A stretch of 64,000 nt of DNA from Bianquea renquensis (GCF_014384895.1 NZ_JACRSQ010000002.1:124001-188000), one strand, 5' to 3'. Counted from the first letter of the stretch, positions 17,766-25,875 are shown. Numbers and translations: made by a program. Notes: generated by a model not told the origin, from the letters alone.

Positions 17766-17779
17766 TGTAGCACGCTACA
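17766..17779. promoter_or_regulatory. MarR-type operator before the ABC exporter
   Basis: TGTAGCACGCTACA is a 14-base palindrome with six-base arms, 21 bases upstream of the first exporter gene. An almost identical copy lies at the start of the MarR gene, so the pair is very probably the binding site of that regulator. Confidence 0.7.
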
Positions 17780-17817
17780 CTTTATGTCTAAGGTAAAGCC
17801 GGAAACTCCGGCTTTGC

Positions 17818-18237
17818 TTATTCAAGATTTTTATAAATGATAGCAAGCATTCTTCTGAGCTGCTCAATTTCTGTAGGGGTGAGGGAGGTCAACATTTTTC
17901 TTTCGTTATCGAGAATGTTTTGCTCCATATCCTGTCCTATAATTTCTGCTTGCTCGGTCAGTTTCACGATTTTGTTTCGTTTGTCCGCTTTATCGATCCA
18001 AGTGATTACGTGCCCGTTATGCTCCATTCGGGAAACAATACCCACGACTGTAGGGTGGGATACTTCCAAAAAGACTTCGATTTCTTTTTGAGTCGCACTG
18101 CCACCTTTGTTTTTTAGAAAGGCCAGCACGCGGCCTTGTGCCAGAGTGAGATTATAATGTTTCAAATCTGCATCAGCGTTGACCTTCAATTTATCGTTGA
18201 TGTTTTTTATAAGATACCCGATATCTTTTTTTGGCAT
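17818..18237 (-). CDS. MarR-family transcriptional regulator
   Basis: This is a 139-residue winged-helix MarR regulator. The HTH and wing are in the middle (KNKGGSATQKEIEVFLEVSHPTV region, then MEHNGHVITWIDKADKRNKIVKLT). The start MPKKDIGYL at 18237 is preferred because the longer in-frame starts fall next to or inside the operator at 18263-18276. It lies upstream of the exporter genes on the same strand and probably represses itself and them. The ligand is unknown. Confidence 0.85.
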   Translation of the reverse strand: MPKKDIGYLIKNINDKLKVNADADLKHYNLTLAQGRVLAFLKNKGGSATQKEIEVFLEVSHPTVVGIVSRMEHNGHVITWIDKADKRNKIVKLTEQAEIIGQDMEQNILDNERKMLTSLTPTEIEQLRRMLAIIYKNLE

Positions 18238-18262
18238 ATCACCACATTCTTCCACCATAAAG

Positions 18263-18276
18263 TATAGCACGCTACA
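18263..18276. promoter_or_regulatory. MarR-type operator before the MarR gene
   Basis: TATAGCACGCTACA matches the palindrome at 17766-17779 in 13 of 14 positions and lies 26 bases before the chosen MarR start. The paired sites point to autoregulation together with exporter control. Confidence 0.7.
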
Positions 18277-18302
18277 TATTATAGCAGGTTGCCGATTTTA
18301 TG

Positions 18303-18419
18303 TCAAGAGTTTATTGAGTGGTTGCCTTCAATCAAATCCGAAAACAGTTCCGCACTGTAACGAGGTCTGTACTTATCAAACTGCTCGGGTATCGTATCGA
18401 ATACTTTTCTGAATTCCAT
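18303..18419 (-). pseudogene. N-terminal stub of a SAM-dependent methyltransferase
   Basis: A GGAGG site and ATG open a 38-residue frame beginning MEFRKVFDTIPEQFDKYRP, the usual N-terminus of small class I SAM-dependent methyltransferases. It stops after SDLIEGNHSINS, before any SAM-binding motif. It lies directly downstream of the GNAT-nucleotidyltransferase gene on the same strand, so a two-gene operon seems to have been cut here. The break is next to the MarR locus and suggests a recombination junction near 18.30 kb. Confidence 0.6.
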
Positions 18420-18439
18420 CTTGATTTCGCCTCCTCGTA

Positions 18440-19681
18440 TCAAGTGTTTGCTTTACTAATATACAATTCCTTCTCCAGAACGTCTGCAAAGCGTTGTATT
18501 GGCGCTGCAAGTGTTTCTGCGTAGTCGAAGGTCTGTTTATCTTCCTCGTGTTCCAGCGGGATCCTGCGAACCTCCAGAGCGATTCTGAGGGCATCAGGAT
18601 CCGGGCAGAGATTGTTTTCTAATGCCCAGTCTGCGGCATCAGTCTTTGCAATGATCTTGCCTGTACGCAGTGTGTAGATGCACCGTGCAATATCCAGCAT
18701 CCAACCAAACGAGTAGAAGCTACGTCCCGTTTTCTGCACATATTTCCTTATGGTTTCGTAATGGTACTTTACATCAGCATACAATTCGCTGAACTCAGGT
18801 GCCTTCAACTGATTTCGTATGTCGTTGCCGTACAGTAAAACACTGCTTTCTATCAATTCGGTCATACCGAAGCTATCGAACATATATGTATCGGTTATTC
18901 TTTCGCCACTGGTGCCCCAGTAAACTACGCGGTCAGCCTTTCCAGTGAGGAAGGCATCCAGTGTGAGCATTCCGCCCTCAAAGGAACGATAATATGGAGT
19001 GCCGGGTTCTCTCTCAAGCATCGCTTGTCGTAGACTAACGAGTTTTTGAGCCTGTTCTTCCGTGATCTGTTTATCCGTCAAAACCAAGATATCAATATCG
19101 CTCCATCCCAGTCTGAAGTCATTCAGAACAGAGGAACCATACAGGTAAATTGACGATTCGTTGCCATGCAATATGCTTCTGATCTCTCGCACCATTGTAT
19201 TGATCGCGATTTGTCTGTCCTTTCGCTCCGAATCCACAGGATGAAGAACGTACTTCTGATTCGGATAATCCATCTCCTCGATTAGAGCATCCTCTACAAA
19301 TCCGTATTTCTCATATAGTGCTCTCGGGGCAGGACCTTTCTCATCATCGGCTCTGAAAGTGGAAACCGATATTTCTTTTGTTCTATCCAGATTACGGAGA
19401 GCTTCGTCCATGAGCATAGAAGCAATACCGCACCGCCGATAGTCGAGAGATACGGCAAGGCAGCAAATCATGTTGTGCCCACGTGAGAATAGCATGACAC
19501 CCGCGATCTCATTTCCCTCTTTGACACAGATAGCCTGCCGCTTGCCCATAAATCTGAGAACGGTGGCTTTATGCTCATCCAACTTCTCCTGAGTCTCCAG
19601 ACCGGGAAAATTCCATCTGACCCGTGTTACAAGACGCATCCAGTTTTCAATATCTTCAGGTACTCCATAAAAGAGCTGCAC
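18440..19681 (-). CDS. GNAT acetyltransferase fused to an aminoglycoside-type nucleotidyltransferase
   Basis: This 413-residue two-domain protein has residues 1-150 as a GNAT acetyltransferase (acetyl-CoA-binding region around LAVSLDYRRCGIASMLMDEAL). Residues 165-413 form a nucleotidyltransferase with the catalytic motif GSSVLNDFRLGWSDIDILV (GS, then DxD) and an AadA-like helical C-terminal domain. Each domain type is known from aminoglycoside-modifying enzymes, but neither activity can be assumed here. The start is GTG with GGAGG eight bases upstream. A promoter on the same strand lies at 19855-19883. Confidence 0.75.
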   Translation of the reverse strand: MQLFYGVPEDIENWMRLVTRVRWNFPGLETQEKLDEHKATVLRFMGKRQAICVKEGNEIAGVMLFSRGHNMICCLAVSLDYRRCGIASMLMDEALRNLDRTKEISVSTFRADDEKGPAPRALYEKYGFVEDALIEEMDYPNQKYVLHPVDSERKDRQIAINTMVREIRSILHGNESSIYLYGSSVLNDFRLGWSDIDILVLTDKQITEEQAQKLVSLRQAMLEREPGTPYYRSFEGGMLTLDAFLTGKADRVVYWGTSGERITDTYMFDSFGMTELIESSVLLYGNDIRNQLKAPEFSELYADVKYHYETIRKYVQKTGRSFYSFGWMLDIARCIYTLRTGKIIAKTDAADWALENNLCPDPDALRIALEVRRIPLEHEEDKQTFDYAETLAAPIQRFADVLEKELYISKANT

Positions 19682-19700
19682 TGCATTCCGCCTCCAGTCC

Positions 19701-19823
19701 TTAGACCAGCTTTTGAAGTTCAGCTAAAATGCTTTCATTTGGAACTCGCCGCATACATTTTGATGGATAACAATTCGTCCTGCATATCATCATTAAAGAT
19801 ATACTGACGCTGATGTAGTCCAT
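19701..19823 (-). CDS. Possible 40-residue ORF in the GNAT-gene leader
   Basis: In the 333-base gap, the minus strand carries a consensus promoter, TTGACA (19878-19883), 17 bases, CATAAT (19855-19860). It is followed by GAGGTG and an ATG at 19823. The reading frame of 40 residues ends VPNESILAELQKLV, 20 bases before the GTG of the fusion gene. It could be a leader peptide, a remnant or chance; I recognise no homologue. Confidence 0.25.
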   Translation of the reverse strand: MDYISVSISLMMICRTNCYPSKCMRRVPNESILAELQKLV

Positions 19824-19914
19824 TTACACACCTCGTTTGTACTTATGTAAAAATATTATGTCCCAAATTATGATTTTTGTCAACGGATCGCTTTTGATAT
19901 TTTTCCAAATATCG

Positions 19915-19963
19915 TTTACAAATCGGCGCGCTTCCTGTATAATCTAAATTGTGATTTTAGATT
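19915..19963 (+). promoter_or_regulatory. Promoter and dyad upstream of the DUF4143 ATPase
   Basis: TTTACA (19915-19920), 17 bases, TATAAT (19938-19943). The dyad AATCTAAA (19941-19948), seven bases, TTTAGATT (19956-19963) begins inside the -10 box and covers the expected start site. No dedicated regulator gene is adjacent. Confidence 0.55.
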
Positions 19964-20014
19964 TGTATAAAATCTGTTGGATTGTAAATCATACCAAACA
20001 GGAGGGACTGCCTT

Positions 20015-21274
20015 ATGTTTTATGAAAGAACGATTACTGAAACGATCCGGAATGTCAGCGAAACTTTTCCAGTATTGCTTCTAACCGGGCCGCGGCAAGT
20101 GGGCAAGTCAACCATATTGGAACGCCTCATGGAACCTGAAAGAAAAAAGGTTTCTTTGGATAATCCGACTGTACGGCTGCTCGCAAAGACGGATCCCGAG
20201 ATGTTTCTGCAGCGCTATGCGCCACCCGTATTGATCGACGAGGTGCAGTATGCGCCAGAGTTATTTCCTTATATTAAAATTCTCGTGGATGAACGGAAGA
20301 ATCCGGGCGATTTCTGGCTTACCGGTTCCCAAATGTTCCGGATGATGAAAAATGTGGCGGAAACCTTGGCAGGCCGCGTCGGCATTGTACCCATGCTCGG
20401 ACTGACAAACAGCGAACTGCAAGGGAACCATTTTCCTGCTTTTGAGCCGGATATGCCCGCATTGCTGGATCGAATGAAGGCCTCTCAACCTATGACAGTG
20501 TCTGAGGTGTTTGAACGCATCTACAAGGGTTCCATGCCACGGCTGTATGAGGTGGATCATGTGAGTTTAGCAACTTACTTTGAATCCTACCTGGACACCT
20601 ACCTGAGCCGGGATATACGGGATTTGGAACAGGTGGCAAACGAAACGGATTTTATTAAATTCATACAGGTTGTCGCCGCCCGCACCGCTACCAATGTCAA
20701 TTATGAAACACTCGCAAACGAAGTTGGAATCAGTGCGCCAACAGCGAAAAACTGGCTGTCGATCCTGGTTTCGTCCGGAATCGTGGCATTGATCCAGCCC
20801 TATTCCAACAATGCACTGAAACGGGTCATTAAAGCGCCGAGAATGTATTTTCTCGACACGGGCCTGTGTGCTCATCTTATGGGATGGGGCAGCGCAAAGG
20901 TGTTGGAGAATAGCGCCATGAGCGGAGCCTTCTTTGAAACCTGGGTTGTGTCCGAGATCTACAAAAGCTATCTCAATGCCGGAAAACGACCACCAATGTA
21001 TTTTTACAGGGACAGCAACAAGAAAGAAATTGATGTGATCCTTTATCAGGACGGCACAGTATATCCCATTGAAATCAAAAAAGGGGCATCTCCAAAAGAC
21101 GCAACAAAGAACTTTTCCGTTCTTGCCCCCATTGAGGCAGAACCGAAGGAAGACGCTATTTCAGGCGTTTCCCATTTGAAAACGCAGATTGGCACAGGCA
21201 TTGTGATATGTTTGTCGCCGGATATTCTGCCTATTGACAAAAAGAACTGGTATGTGCCGGCTTGGATTATCTGA
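20015..21274 (+). CDS. AAA-type ATPase with DUF4143 domain
   Basis: This 419-residue protein is of the widespread ATPase-DUF4143 type. Walker A is GPRQVGKST near residues 25-33 and Walker B is VLIDEVQYAP near 71-80. A winged-helix segment lies near 220-250. The C-terminal DUF4143 part (about 200-400) includes YFLDTGLCAHLMGW and a PD-ExK-like fold with DVILYQDG and IEIKKG. The role of the family is unclear; links to defence or toxin-like functions have been proposed. GGAGGGAC precedes the ATG. It stands alone with its own promoter. Confidence 0.85.
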   Translation: MFYERTITETIRNVSETFPVLLLTGPRQVGKSTILERLMEPERKKVSLDNPTVRLLAKTDPEMFLQRYAPPVLIDEVQYAPELFPYIKILVDERKNPGDFWLTGSQMFRMMKNVAETLAGRVGIVPMLGLTNSELQGNHFPAFEPDMPALLDRMKASQPMTVSEVFERIYKGSMPRLYEVDHVSLATYFESYLDTYLSRDIRDLEQVANETDFIKFIQVVAARTATNVNYETLANEVGISAPTAKNWLSILVSSGIVALIQPYSNNALKRVIKAPRMYFLDTGLCAHLMGWGSAKVLENSAMSGAFFETWVVSEIYKSYLNAGKRPPMYFYRDSNKKEIDVILYQDGTVYPIEIKKGASPKDATKNFSVLAPIEAEPKEDAISGVSHLKTQIGTGIVICLSPDILPIDKKNWYVPAWII

Positions 21275-21340
21275 GCCGCAGCATATGGCAGGTAAAGGAA
21301 GGGGCAGCAGGAAACAGATTACAAGTACCTCGACGAGAGG

Positions 21341-21374
21341 GGCGGCGTTTACTTACGGTAGACGCCGCCTATAT
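21341..21374. terminator. GC-rich hairpin between convergent genes
   Basis: GGCGGCGT (21341-21348) and ACGCCGCC (21362-21369) form an eight-base stem followed on the plus strand by TATATTTTC. It lies after the DUF4143 ATPase and touches the stop codon of the sirtuin gene. It is probably the plus-strand terminator. Confidence 0.55.
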
Positions 21375-22235
21375 TTTCTCCAGAATCTGACCAATATCTC
21401 CATTGATACAGATGGAACGATCTCTGATTTCCTTTGGCACATAAGCCTCCCCTGCATTGACGCAAGCATAGACCGCCTTCGGGTTCGCTGTGGTCATGTT
21501 CCAGAAGGGATACTTGATAATAACCGGGGTGTTAGCGCCAACGCCAAGTTCCAAAAACAGAATGTGTAGCCTCTTGTGCCGCCTGATAAAATCCTCATAG
21601 CGGCTTGCAGCCGCATACCACCCCTCATCCTGCACAAAGGAATTGTCACATCTCAAATTCATTGTCATAGGTGCGCCGCAGATAGGGCACTTGGGGATCA
21701 GTTCTGACGGGATCTTCAAATTCTTTTGCTCTGATACCATTTGCCGCACTGTTTCCTCATTATCATAGGTTTTATCGTGGCAGGCTTTGGAGCATTGCCA
21801 CAAGCCGTAATCGCCCTGCGTATAAAATAGTCGCTTTTTTTCAAAGCCAGCAAGTTGAAACTGATGGTCAACATTTGTGGTCAGTACAAAATAGTCCGTA
21901 TCGTTAACGATCTTTAATAAATCCGTATAAGGCTTGCCTGCCGCTATATCGTAGCGGTTGACATAGATATGCCTTGACCACCAAGCCCAATATTCTTCAA
22001 GCGAATTGTAAGGATAAAAGCCGCCAGAATACATATCGGTAATACCGTACTTTTGGCGAAAGTCAGCAAAGTGCTTTTCAAAGCGTTCCCCGTCATAAGT
22101 AAATCCCGCCGAGGTAGACATTCCTGCTCCTGCGCCGATCACAATAGCATCCGCATTTTCTATTTCATTTTTCAGCCTGTTAATCTGCTCGGAGTAATCC
22201 TCTGTAGATGTTGTAATCAAGTTCCTTAAAAACAT
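21369..22235 (-). CDS. Class M sirtuin (SirTM), ADP-ribosyltransferase type
   Basis: This is a 288-residue Sir2-fold protein of the SirTM class. The NAD-binding GAGAGMSTSAG is at residues 34-44 and TTNVDHQF at 119-126. At the usual catalytic histidine it has TQGDYG (139-144), the His-to-Gln change typical of SirTMs, which act as protein ADP-ribosyltransferases and not as deacetylases. Four cysteines (148, 152, 183, 186) form the zinc site. The gene overlaps the macrodomain gene by 56 bases. In described operons the target is a lipoylated GcvH-like protein made next door; none is present here. Confidence 0.88.
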   Translation of the reverse strand: MFLRNLITTSTEDYSEQINRLKNEIENADAIVIGAGAGMSTSAGFTYDGERFEKHFADFRQKYGITDMYSGGFYPYNSLEEYWAWWSRHIYVNRYDIAAGKPYTDLLKIVNDTDYFVLTTNVDHQFQLAGFEKKRLFYTQGDYGLWQCSKACHDKTYDNEETVRQMVSEQKNLKIPSELIPKCPICGAPMTMNLRCDNSFVQDEGWYAAASRYEDFIRRHKRLHILFLELGVGANTPVIIKYPFWNMTTANPKAVYACVNAGEAYVPKEIRDRSICINGDIGQILEKI

Positions 22236-22965
22236 TGAAAATCACCTCAATTTCGCTGTGCTTTTGTTCTTTGTATTCCTTTACGGTTTCCATCGCTATC
22301 TGTGCGGCCTTATCGTTGGGGAAATGAAACTCTCCTGTAGAGATACAGCAGAACGCAATACTTTTTAATCCGTTTTGCTCTGCCAGTTCCAAACAAGAAC
22401 GGTAGCAGGAGGCGAGCAATTCCTTATCCTTTTTGGTAAGCCAGCCGTGAATAATGGGGCCGACCGTGTGCAACACATAGCGGCTGGGCAGATTATAGGC
22501 GGGCGTGATTTTCGCCCTGCCTGTTTCTTCTTCGTGTCCCTGTCGTTTCATAAGCTTGGCACAAGTCAAACGAAGCTGCACTCCCGCAAATGTGTGAATG
22601 GCGTTATCGATACATCCATGATTTGGGCAGAAGCAGCCGAGCAGTTGACTATTGGCGGCATTTACGATACCGTCACATTGCAAAGTGGTAATATCTCCAC
22701 GCCAAAGATATAGCCCTTTTTGAATAGGCTCTAAATCGGAAAGAGCCGTAATTCCTTTTTGCCGCATTTCTTCCTGCAAGTAGGCGTCCTGCACCGTCAA
22801 AAATTCATCCGTCACAGGTAGGGGCATACGAATATTCAAAAGCGAACGAAGCAGCGTTTTTTGTTCCTGCTCATTCGACGGGATTTCTATTTCAGAATAC
22901 TGCGGCTGTTCTTTTAAGAGAGCCGAGATTAAGTATTTTCTTCTTGCGGTTTGTGTCATTTCCAT
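22180..22965 (-). CDS. Zinc-dependent macrodomain protein (ADP-ribosyl hydrolase)
   Basis: This is a 261-residue protein with an N-terminal helical part (1-75) and a macrodomain (about 80-255). The ADP-ribose loop is IVNAANSQLLG (100-110), followed by C-x-C-x2-H-x-C-IDNAIH at 111-124, the zinc site of Zn-Macro enzymes. These remove ADP-ribose added by SirTM proteins. The partner is encoded by the overlapping downstream gene, so the pair forms a write-and-erase module. RBS is weak but present. Confidence 0.88.
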   Translation of the reverse strand: MEMTQTARRKYLISALLKEQPQYSEIEIPSNEQEQKTLLRSLLNIRMPLPVTDEFLTVQDAYLQEEMRQKGITALSDLEPIQKGLYLWRGDITTLQCDGIVNAANSQLLGCFCPNHGCIDNAIHTFAGVQLRLTCAKLMKRQGHEEETGRAKITPAYNLPSRYVLHTVGPIIHGWLTKKDKELLASCYRSCLELAEQNGLKSIAFCCISTGEFHFPNDKAAQIAMETVKEYKEQKHSEIEVIFNVFKELDYNIYRGLLRAD

Positions 22966-23014
22966 CTCCCATTAAGCAGAACGGGGCCGCCGTATCGACA
23001 GCCCCGCCACCATA

Positions 23015-23806
23015 TTAAGCGTAGAAAAATCCTGCCGTCATATCGAGATAATTCTGACCGCTGTAAGCGGAATACTGTTTCTGTACCTCCGCCTTGAAAC
23101 TGTTGGCATCAGCACAATTCGCCGCAATCTTTTTCAGATTTTCAAGATAGTCGATTTTCGTTTGTGCGTCTTTCAAGTCCTCCGGCGTGTAGTGAGAGGT
23201 CAGAATCAGATCATAACCTTTTTTGATATAGCTACGGAGTTCTGCAATAATTCCGTCAGCGTGACCTGCGCCCGCAACGATAGAATGGCAATCGTGTCCA
23301 AGCATATGGGTGTAAACGGCATTGATTTCGGGAATCTCCACATCAAAGGCATCAGCTGTCTGCTTGATGACGAAGGGAATACCGCCAATCGTTACCTTGC
23401 CGGGTTCGATTACATTGGTGATTGCATGGACAGAGGAATCAAAGATTTCCCCGAACGCACCGGTAAAATTATCAATCAGAGCCTTGCCGCCACCGTTTTT
23501 GGAAAAGTCAACAGCGTTCTGTGTTGCATATTTCGGAACATCAGGAAGGAAGGTAGCACCTGCACCGTGGTAAGCAACGAGCATTCCCTCAACCTCAACA
23601 TTTTCAAGATATTCGGCAAGCTCTTTGTTGTTGTCAAAGAAGCAGGGAGATTCAATGACGACTGCCTTGCCGTTCTTTTCAACGATGAACACTTCATCGT
23701 CAATGAAATCATTGGTCTTATAGGCGTGCAGCTTTATGCCGCCGAAATCGTAAACATTCATTTCGCCTTTGGCGAGTTTTACAGTTGTAAATGTGTTCTT
23801 GTTCAT
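23015..23806 (-). CDS. Metallo-beta-lactamase-fold protein with degenerate metal site
   Basis: This is a 263-residue protein related to metallo-beta-lactamase-fold hydrolases: the early VFIVEKNGKAVVIESPCFFDNN strand-loop-strand is typical. The canonical HxHxDH is absent; YHGAGATFLPD is found in that position, and later histidines occur in MLGHDCHS, AGHADG and TSHYTPED. The true start is MNKNTFTTVK at 23806, preceded by GGGAGG. It is the first intact gene of a likely operon with the macrodomain and sirtuin genes, 49 bases upstream. Activity is uncertain. Confidence 0.65.
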   Translation of the reverse strand: MNKNTFTTVKLAKGEMNVYDFGGIKLHAYKTNDFIDDEVFIVEKNGKAVVIESPCFFDNNKELAEYLENVEVEGMLVAYHGAGATFLPDVPKYATQNAVDFSKNGGGKALIDNFTGAFGEIFDSSVHAITNVIEPGKVTIGGIPFVIKQTADAFDVEIPEINAVYTHMLGHDCHSIVAGAGHADGIIAELRSYIKKGYDLILTSHYTPEDLKDAQTKIDYLENLKKIAANCADANSFKAEVQKQYSAYSGQNYLDMTAGFFYA

Positions 23807-23843
23807 AATGATAGCCTCCCAAATTGTGTTGTATGTTATTTTG

Positions 23844-23948
23844 TTAAAACTTTCCGTTCTGATTCTGCCAAGTAGATTTGTCCGCAATGGTTTCCATTAC
23901 ATCCCAATGCTCTGCAATCTCACCGTTTTCGGCAAAGCGGAAAAATGT
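23844..23948 (-). pseudogene. C-terminal remnant of a SnoaL-like (NTF2-fold) protein
   Basis: An open frame of 34 residues ends ENGEIAEHWDVMETIADKSTWQNQNGKF, of which ENGEIAEHWDVM is the typical final strand of SnoaL-like or ester-cyclase proteins. An in-frame TGA (23949-23951) precedes it and no start is present. It lies between the HxlR-like promoter and the beta-lactamase-fold gene, so that operon has lost most of its first gene. Confidence 0.6.
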
Positions 23949-24016
23949 TCATAGTGGATTTCTACTTTTATTTGCTTCGAGCTTCGCAGCGGCCGTTCTC
24001 CGTAGCTCTTGACTAT

Positions 24017-24098
24017 ATTATATGAGTGTCGGTTTCGACTGTAAAGTACGCACTTTATTGTGGCGTAGTTACCCAAAGGATACTATTGGGTAGTTACC
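24017..24098 (-). promoter_or_regulatory. Promoter and direct-repeat operator of the sirtuin-macrodomain operon
   Basis: On the minus strand TTTACA (24040-24045), 17 bases, TATAAT (24017-24022). Upstream are two direct copies of GTAGTTACC (plus strand, 24065-24073 and 24090-24098) 25 bases apart. On the plus strand GAGGAAACAA and an ATG (24111) follow, opening only a 24-residue frame. The layout resembles a divergent HxlR-type regulator whose coding part has been deleted. Confidence 0.45.
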
Positions 24099-24181
24099 GA
24101 GAGGAAACAAATGCGTAATTTCAGGCTTTTTCATTTGTCGGACAGAGCAAAAAAATTTTTACTTGATTTCAGACGGATACA

Positions 24182-24210
24182 TTGACCAAATCGGCTCCAT
24201 ACGGTATAAT
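24182..24210 (+). promoter_or_regulatory. Promoter of the dehydratase-like/SDR genes
   Basis: TTGACC (24182-24187), a 17-base spacer and TATAAT (24205-24210) form a strong sigma-A promoter 150 bases before the first large gene. A GGAGG occurs at 24244-24248. Confidence 0.65.
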
Positions 24211-24263
24211 TAAAAACAAAGTTTCAATAAGAAACCATTGTATGGAGGTAATCATAACAACAG

Positions 24264-24380
24264 ATGATTTTGACGGTGGAAGAAGCTATCAGGCCTGCAA
24301 CTCTTCTGTCAAGAGGAATTTCTGCGCCGTTTGGAAAAAAGAAGGGAGGAACTGTAGATTATGAAGCAATCTTTCTTTGA
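24264..24380 (+). CDS. Possible 38-residue ORF overlapping the dehydratase-like gene
   Basis: An ATG at 24264, 15 bases after GGAGG, opens a frame MILTVEEAIRPATLLSRG and onward for 38 residues. It ends 20 bases inside the next gene in another frame. It could be a leader ORF or part of an older gene; no homologue is recognised. Confidence 0.25.
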   Translation: MILTVEEAIRPATLLSRGISAPFGKKKGGTVDYEAIFL

Positions 24381-25116
24381 AAATGATAAAGCCTTGCTTA
24401 CCGTTATGGTTCAGGCAGACAATCCCGACAGAATAAAAGAACTTATCGACAAGTCCGTTCCCGAGGGAGCGGAGGCTTTCGGAATGCAGTTTGAACAACT
24501 GAAGAGCGAATACAGAACAAAAGAAGTTTATAAGGATTTGTTTGCATATGCCAAGGATAAGCCGGTATATGTAACAAATTACAGGCATACCTCAAACGAG
24601 GGAAAAACCGATGATATGCTCGCAGCGGAGCTTGTTGAGCTTGCAGGCTGCGGTGCGGATTTGTGTGATGTTATGGGTGATTACTTTGACAGACAGCCCG
24701 ACGAGGTTGCGGTTGATAAAACAGCAATAGAAAAGCAAAAGGAACTGATAAGGAAAATTCATGACAAGGGTGCAAAGGTTCTGATGTCCTCACACGTTTT
24801 AAAATATATCCCGGCAGAAAAGGTTCTTGAAATTGCCTTGGAGCATCAAAAACGGGGTGCCGATATTTGCAAAATAGTTACCGGTGCTGATACAATGGAA
24901 CAGCAGCTTGAAAATCTTAAGATTATAAATATGCTTAAGGAAAATCTGAAAATTCCGTTTTTGTTCCTTTGCGGCGGAGAATGCAGAATTTTACGGCGTA
25001 TAGGCGGAGAGCTCGGCTGCTGTATGTATCTGTGCGTGCATGAATATGATGCGCTTGCAACACCGGCACAGCCTCTTTTAAAGCAGTTAAAAACCATAAG
25101 GGATAATATATCTTAA
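24361..25116 (+). CDS. Type I 3-dehydroquinate dehydratase-like protein
   Basis: This 251-residue protein has the fold pattern of type I (class I) 3-dehydroquinate dehydratase. The Schiff-base lysine is in GADICKIVTGA near residue 171 and the catalytic histidine in MSSHVLKY near 143. The arginine in YVTNYRHTSNEG near residue 78 also fits. The glutamate of the IDVE motif is replaced (LCDVMGD), and the C-terminal substrate loop is unusual (CGGECRILRRIGG). A catabolic variant acting on a related cyclic or sugar-derived substrate is plausible. GGGAGG precedes the ATG, and the SDR gene follows after 16 bases. Confidence 0.65.
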   Translation: MKQSFFENDKALLTVMVQADNPDRIKELIDKSVPEGAEAFGMQFEQLKSEYRTKEVYKDLFAYAKDKPVYVTNYRHTSNEGKTDDMLAAELVELAGCGADLCDVMGDYFDRQPDEVAVDKTAIEKQKELIRKIHDKGAKVLMSSHVLKYIPAEKVLEIALEHQKRGADICKIVTGADTMEQQLENLKIINMLKENLKIPFLFLCGGECRILRRIGGELGCCMYLCVHEYDALATPAQPLLKQLKTIRDNIS

Positions 25117-25132
25117 AGGGAGGATTGTAGTT

Positions 25133-25870
25133 ATGAATTTTACAGGAAAAACAGCACTTGTCACAGGTGCGGCTGTCGGAATAGGACGTGCGGTAGCATT
25201 AAAATTAGCACAAGAGGGGGCAAATCTTGTGCTTGTGGATGTCAATACTGAAAAGCTTTCGAAGTTAAAAGCTGAATTAAAAACCTACTCCGATCATGTT
25301 ATGATCTGTGAATGTGATGTTACAGATGAAAATACCGTATATGAAATAATCGCTAAAGCCGAAAAAGTATTTGGGAAAATAGATATTCTTGTAAACAATG
25401 CGGCTTTATGGAGGTGCTGGGCACCTTTTATAGATACACCAACAGATGAGTGGAAAAAGTTCATTGATGTAAATATTATGGGAGTAGTTTACTTTACAAA
25501 AGTTGTATTACCAAAAATGATTGAGAACGGTTATGGCAGGATTATAAATGTATCCTCCGTTGCCGGTGTGTACGGCAATGCAAACATGGTACACTACTCG
25601 ACAACAAAAGGCGCGTTGATTGCAATGACGAAAGCACTTGCAAAAGAGGTTGCCGATAAGGGTATACTTGTTAACTGTGTATCTCCGGGCAGCGTCAGCC
25701 CCAGTGATAACCATGATATGAATTACTTTGAAAAAAGCGAGCTTTCATTTATGGGCAGAACCGGTACAGATATGGAAAATGCTAATCTTATATGTTTTCT
25801 GGCAAGCGATGAAGCAAGCTACATATCCGGACAGAATATTCAGATAGACGGTTGCAGAAAAAAGCTGTAA
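25133..25870 (+). CDS. Short-chain dehydrogenase/reductase
   Basis: This is a 245-residue classical SDR oxidoreductase. NAD(P)-binding TGAAVGIGRA is near residues 11-20 and NNAALW near 88. The catalytic Ser-Tyr-Lys are seen in NVSSVAG (serine near 140) and YSTTKGAL (Y near 153, K near 157). D38 in LVDVNTEK suggests NAD(H) preference. It follows the dehydratase-like gene in one operon and probably oxidises a polyol or sugar-derived intermediate. Confidence 0.88.
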   Translation: MNFTGKTALVTGAAVGIGRAVALKLAQEGANLVLVDVNTEKLSKLKAELKTYSDHVMICECDVTDENTVYEIIAKAEKVFGKIDILVNNAALWRCWAPFIDTPTDEWKKFIDVNIMGVVYFTKVVLPKMIENGYGRIINVSSVAGVYGNANMVHYSTTKGALIAMTKALAKEVADKGILVNCVSPGSVSPSDNHDMNYFEKSELSFMGRTGTDMENANLICFLASDEASYISGQNIQIDGCRKKL

Positions 25871-25875
25871 AGCGG

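Noticed and set aside
24111..24185. 24-residue frame after GAGGAAACAA, considered as a regulator gene
   Set aside because: It is too short and has no recognisable regulator motif; only the promoter layout hints at a lost HxlR-type gene.
24182..24364. Plus-strand frame of 60 residues starting in the promoter
   Set aside because: It begins at the -35 box and would require transcription from further upstream; no RBS precedes it.
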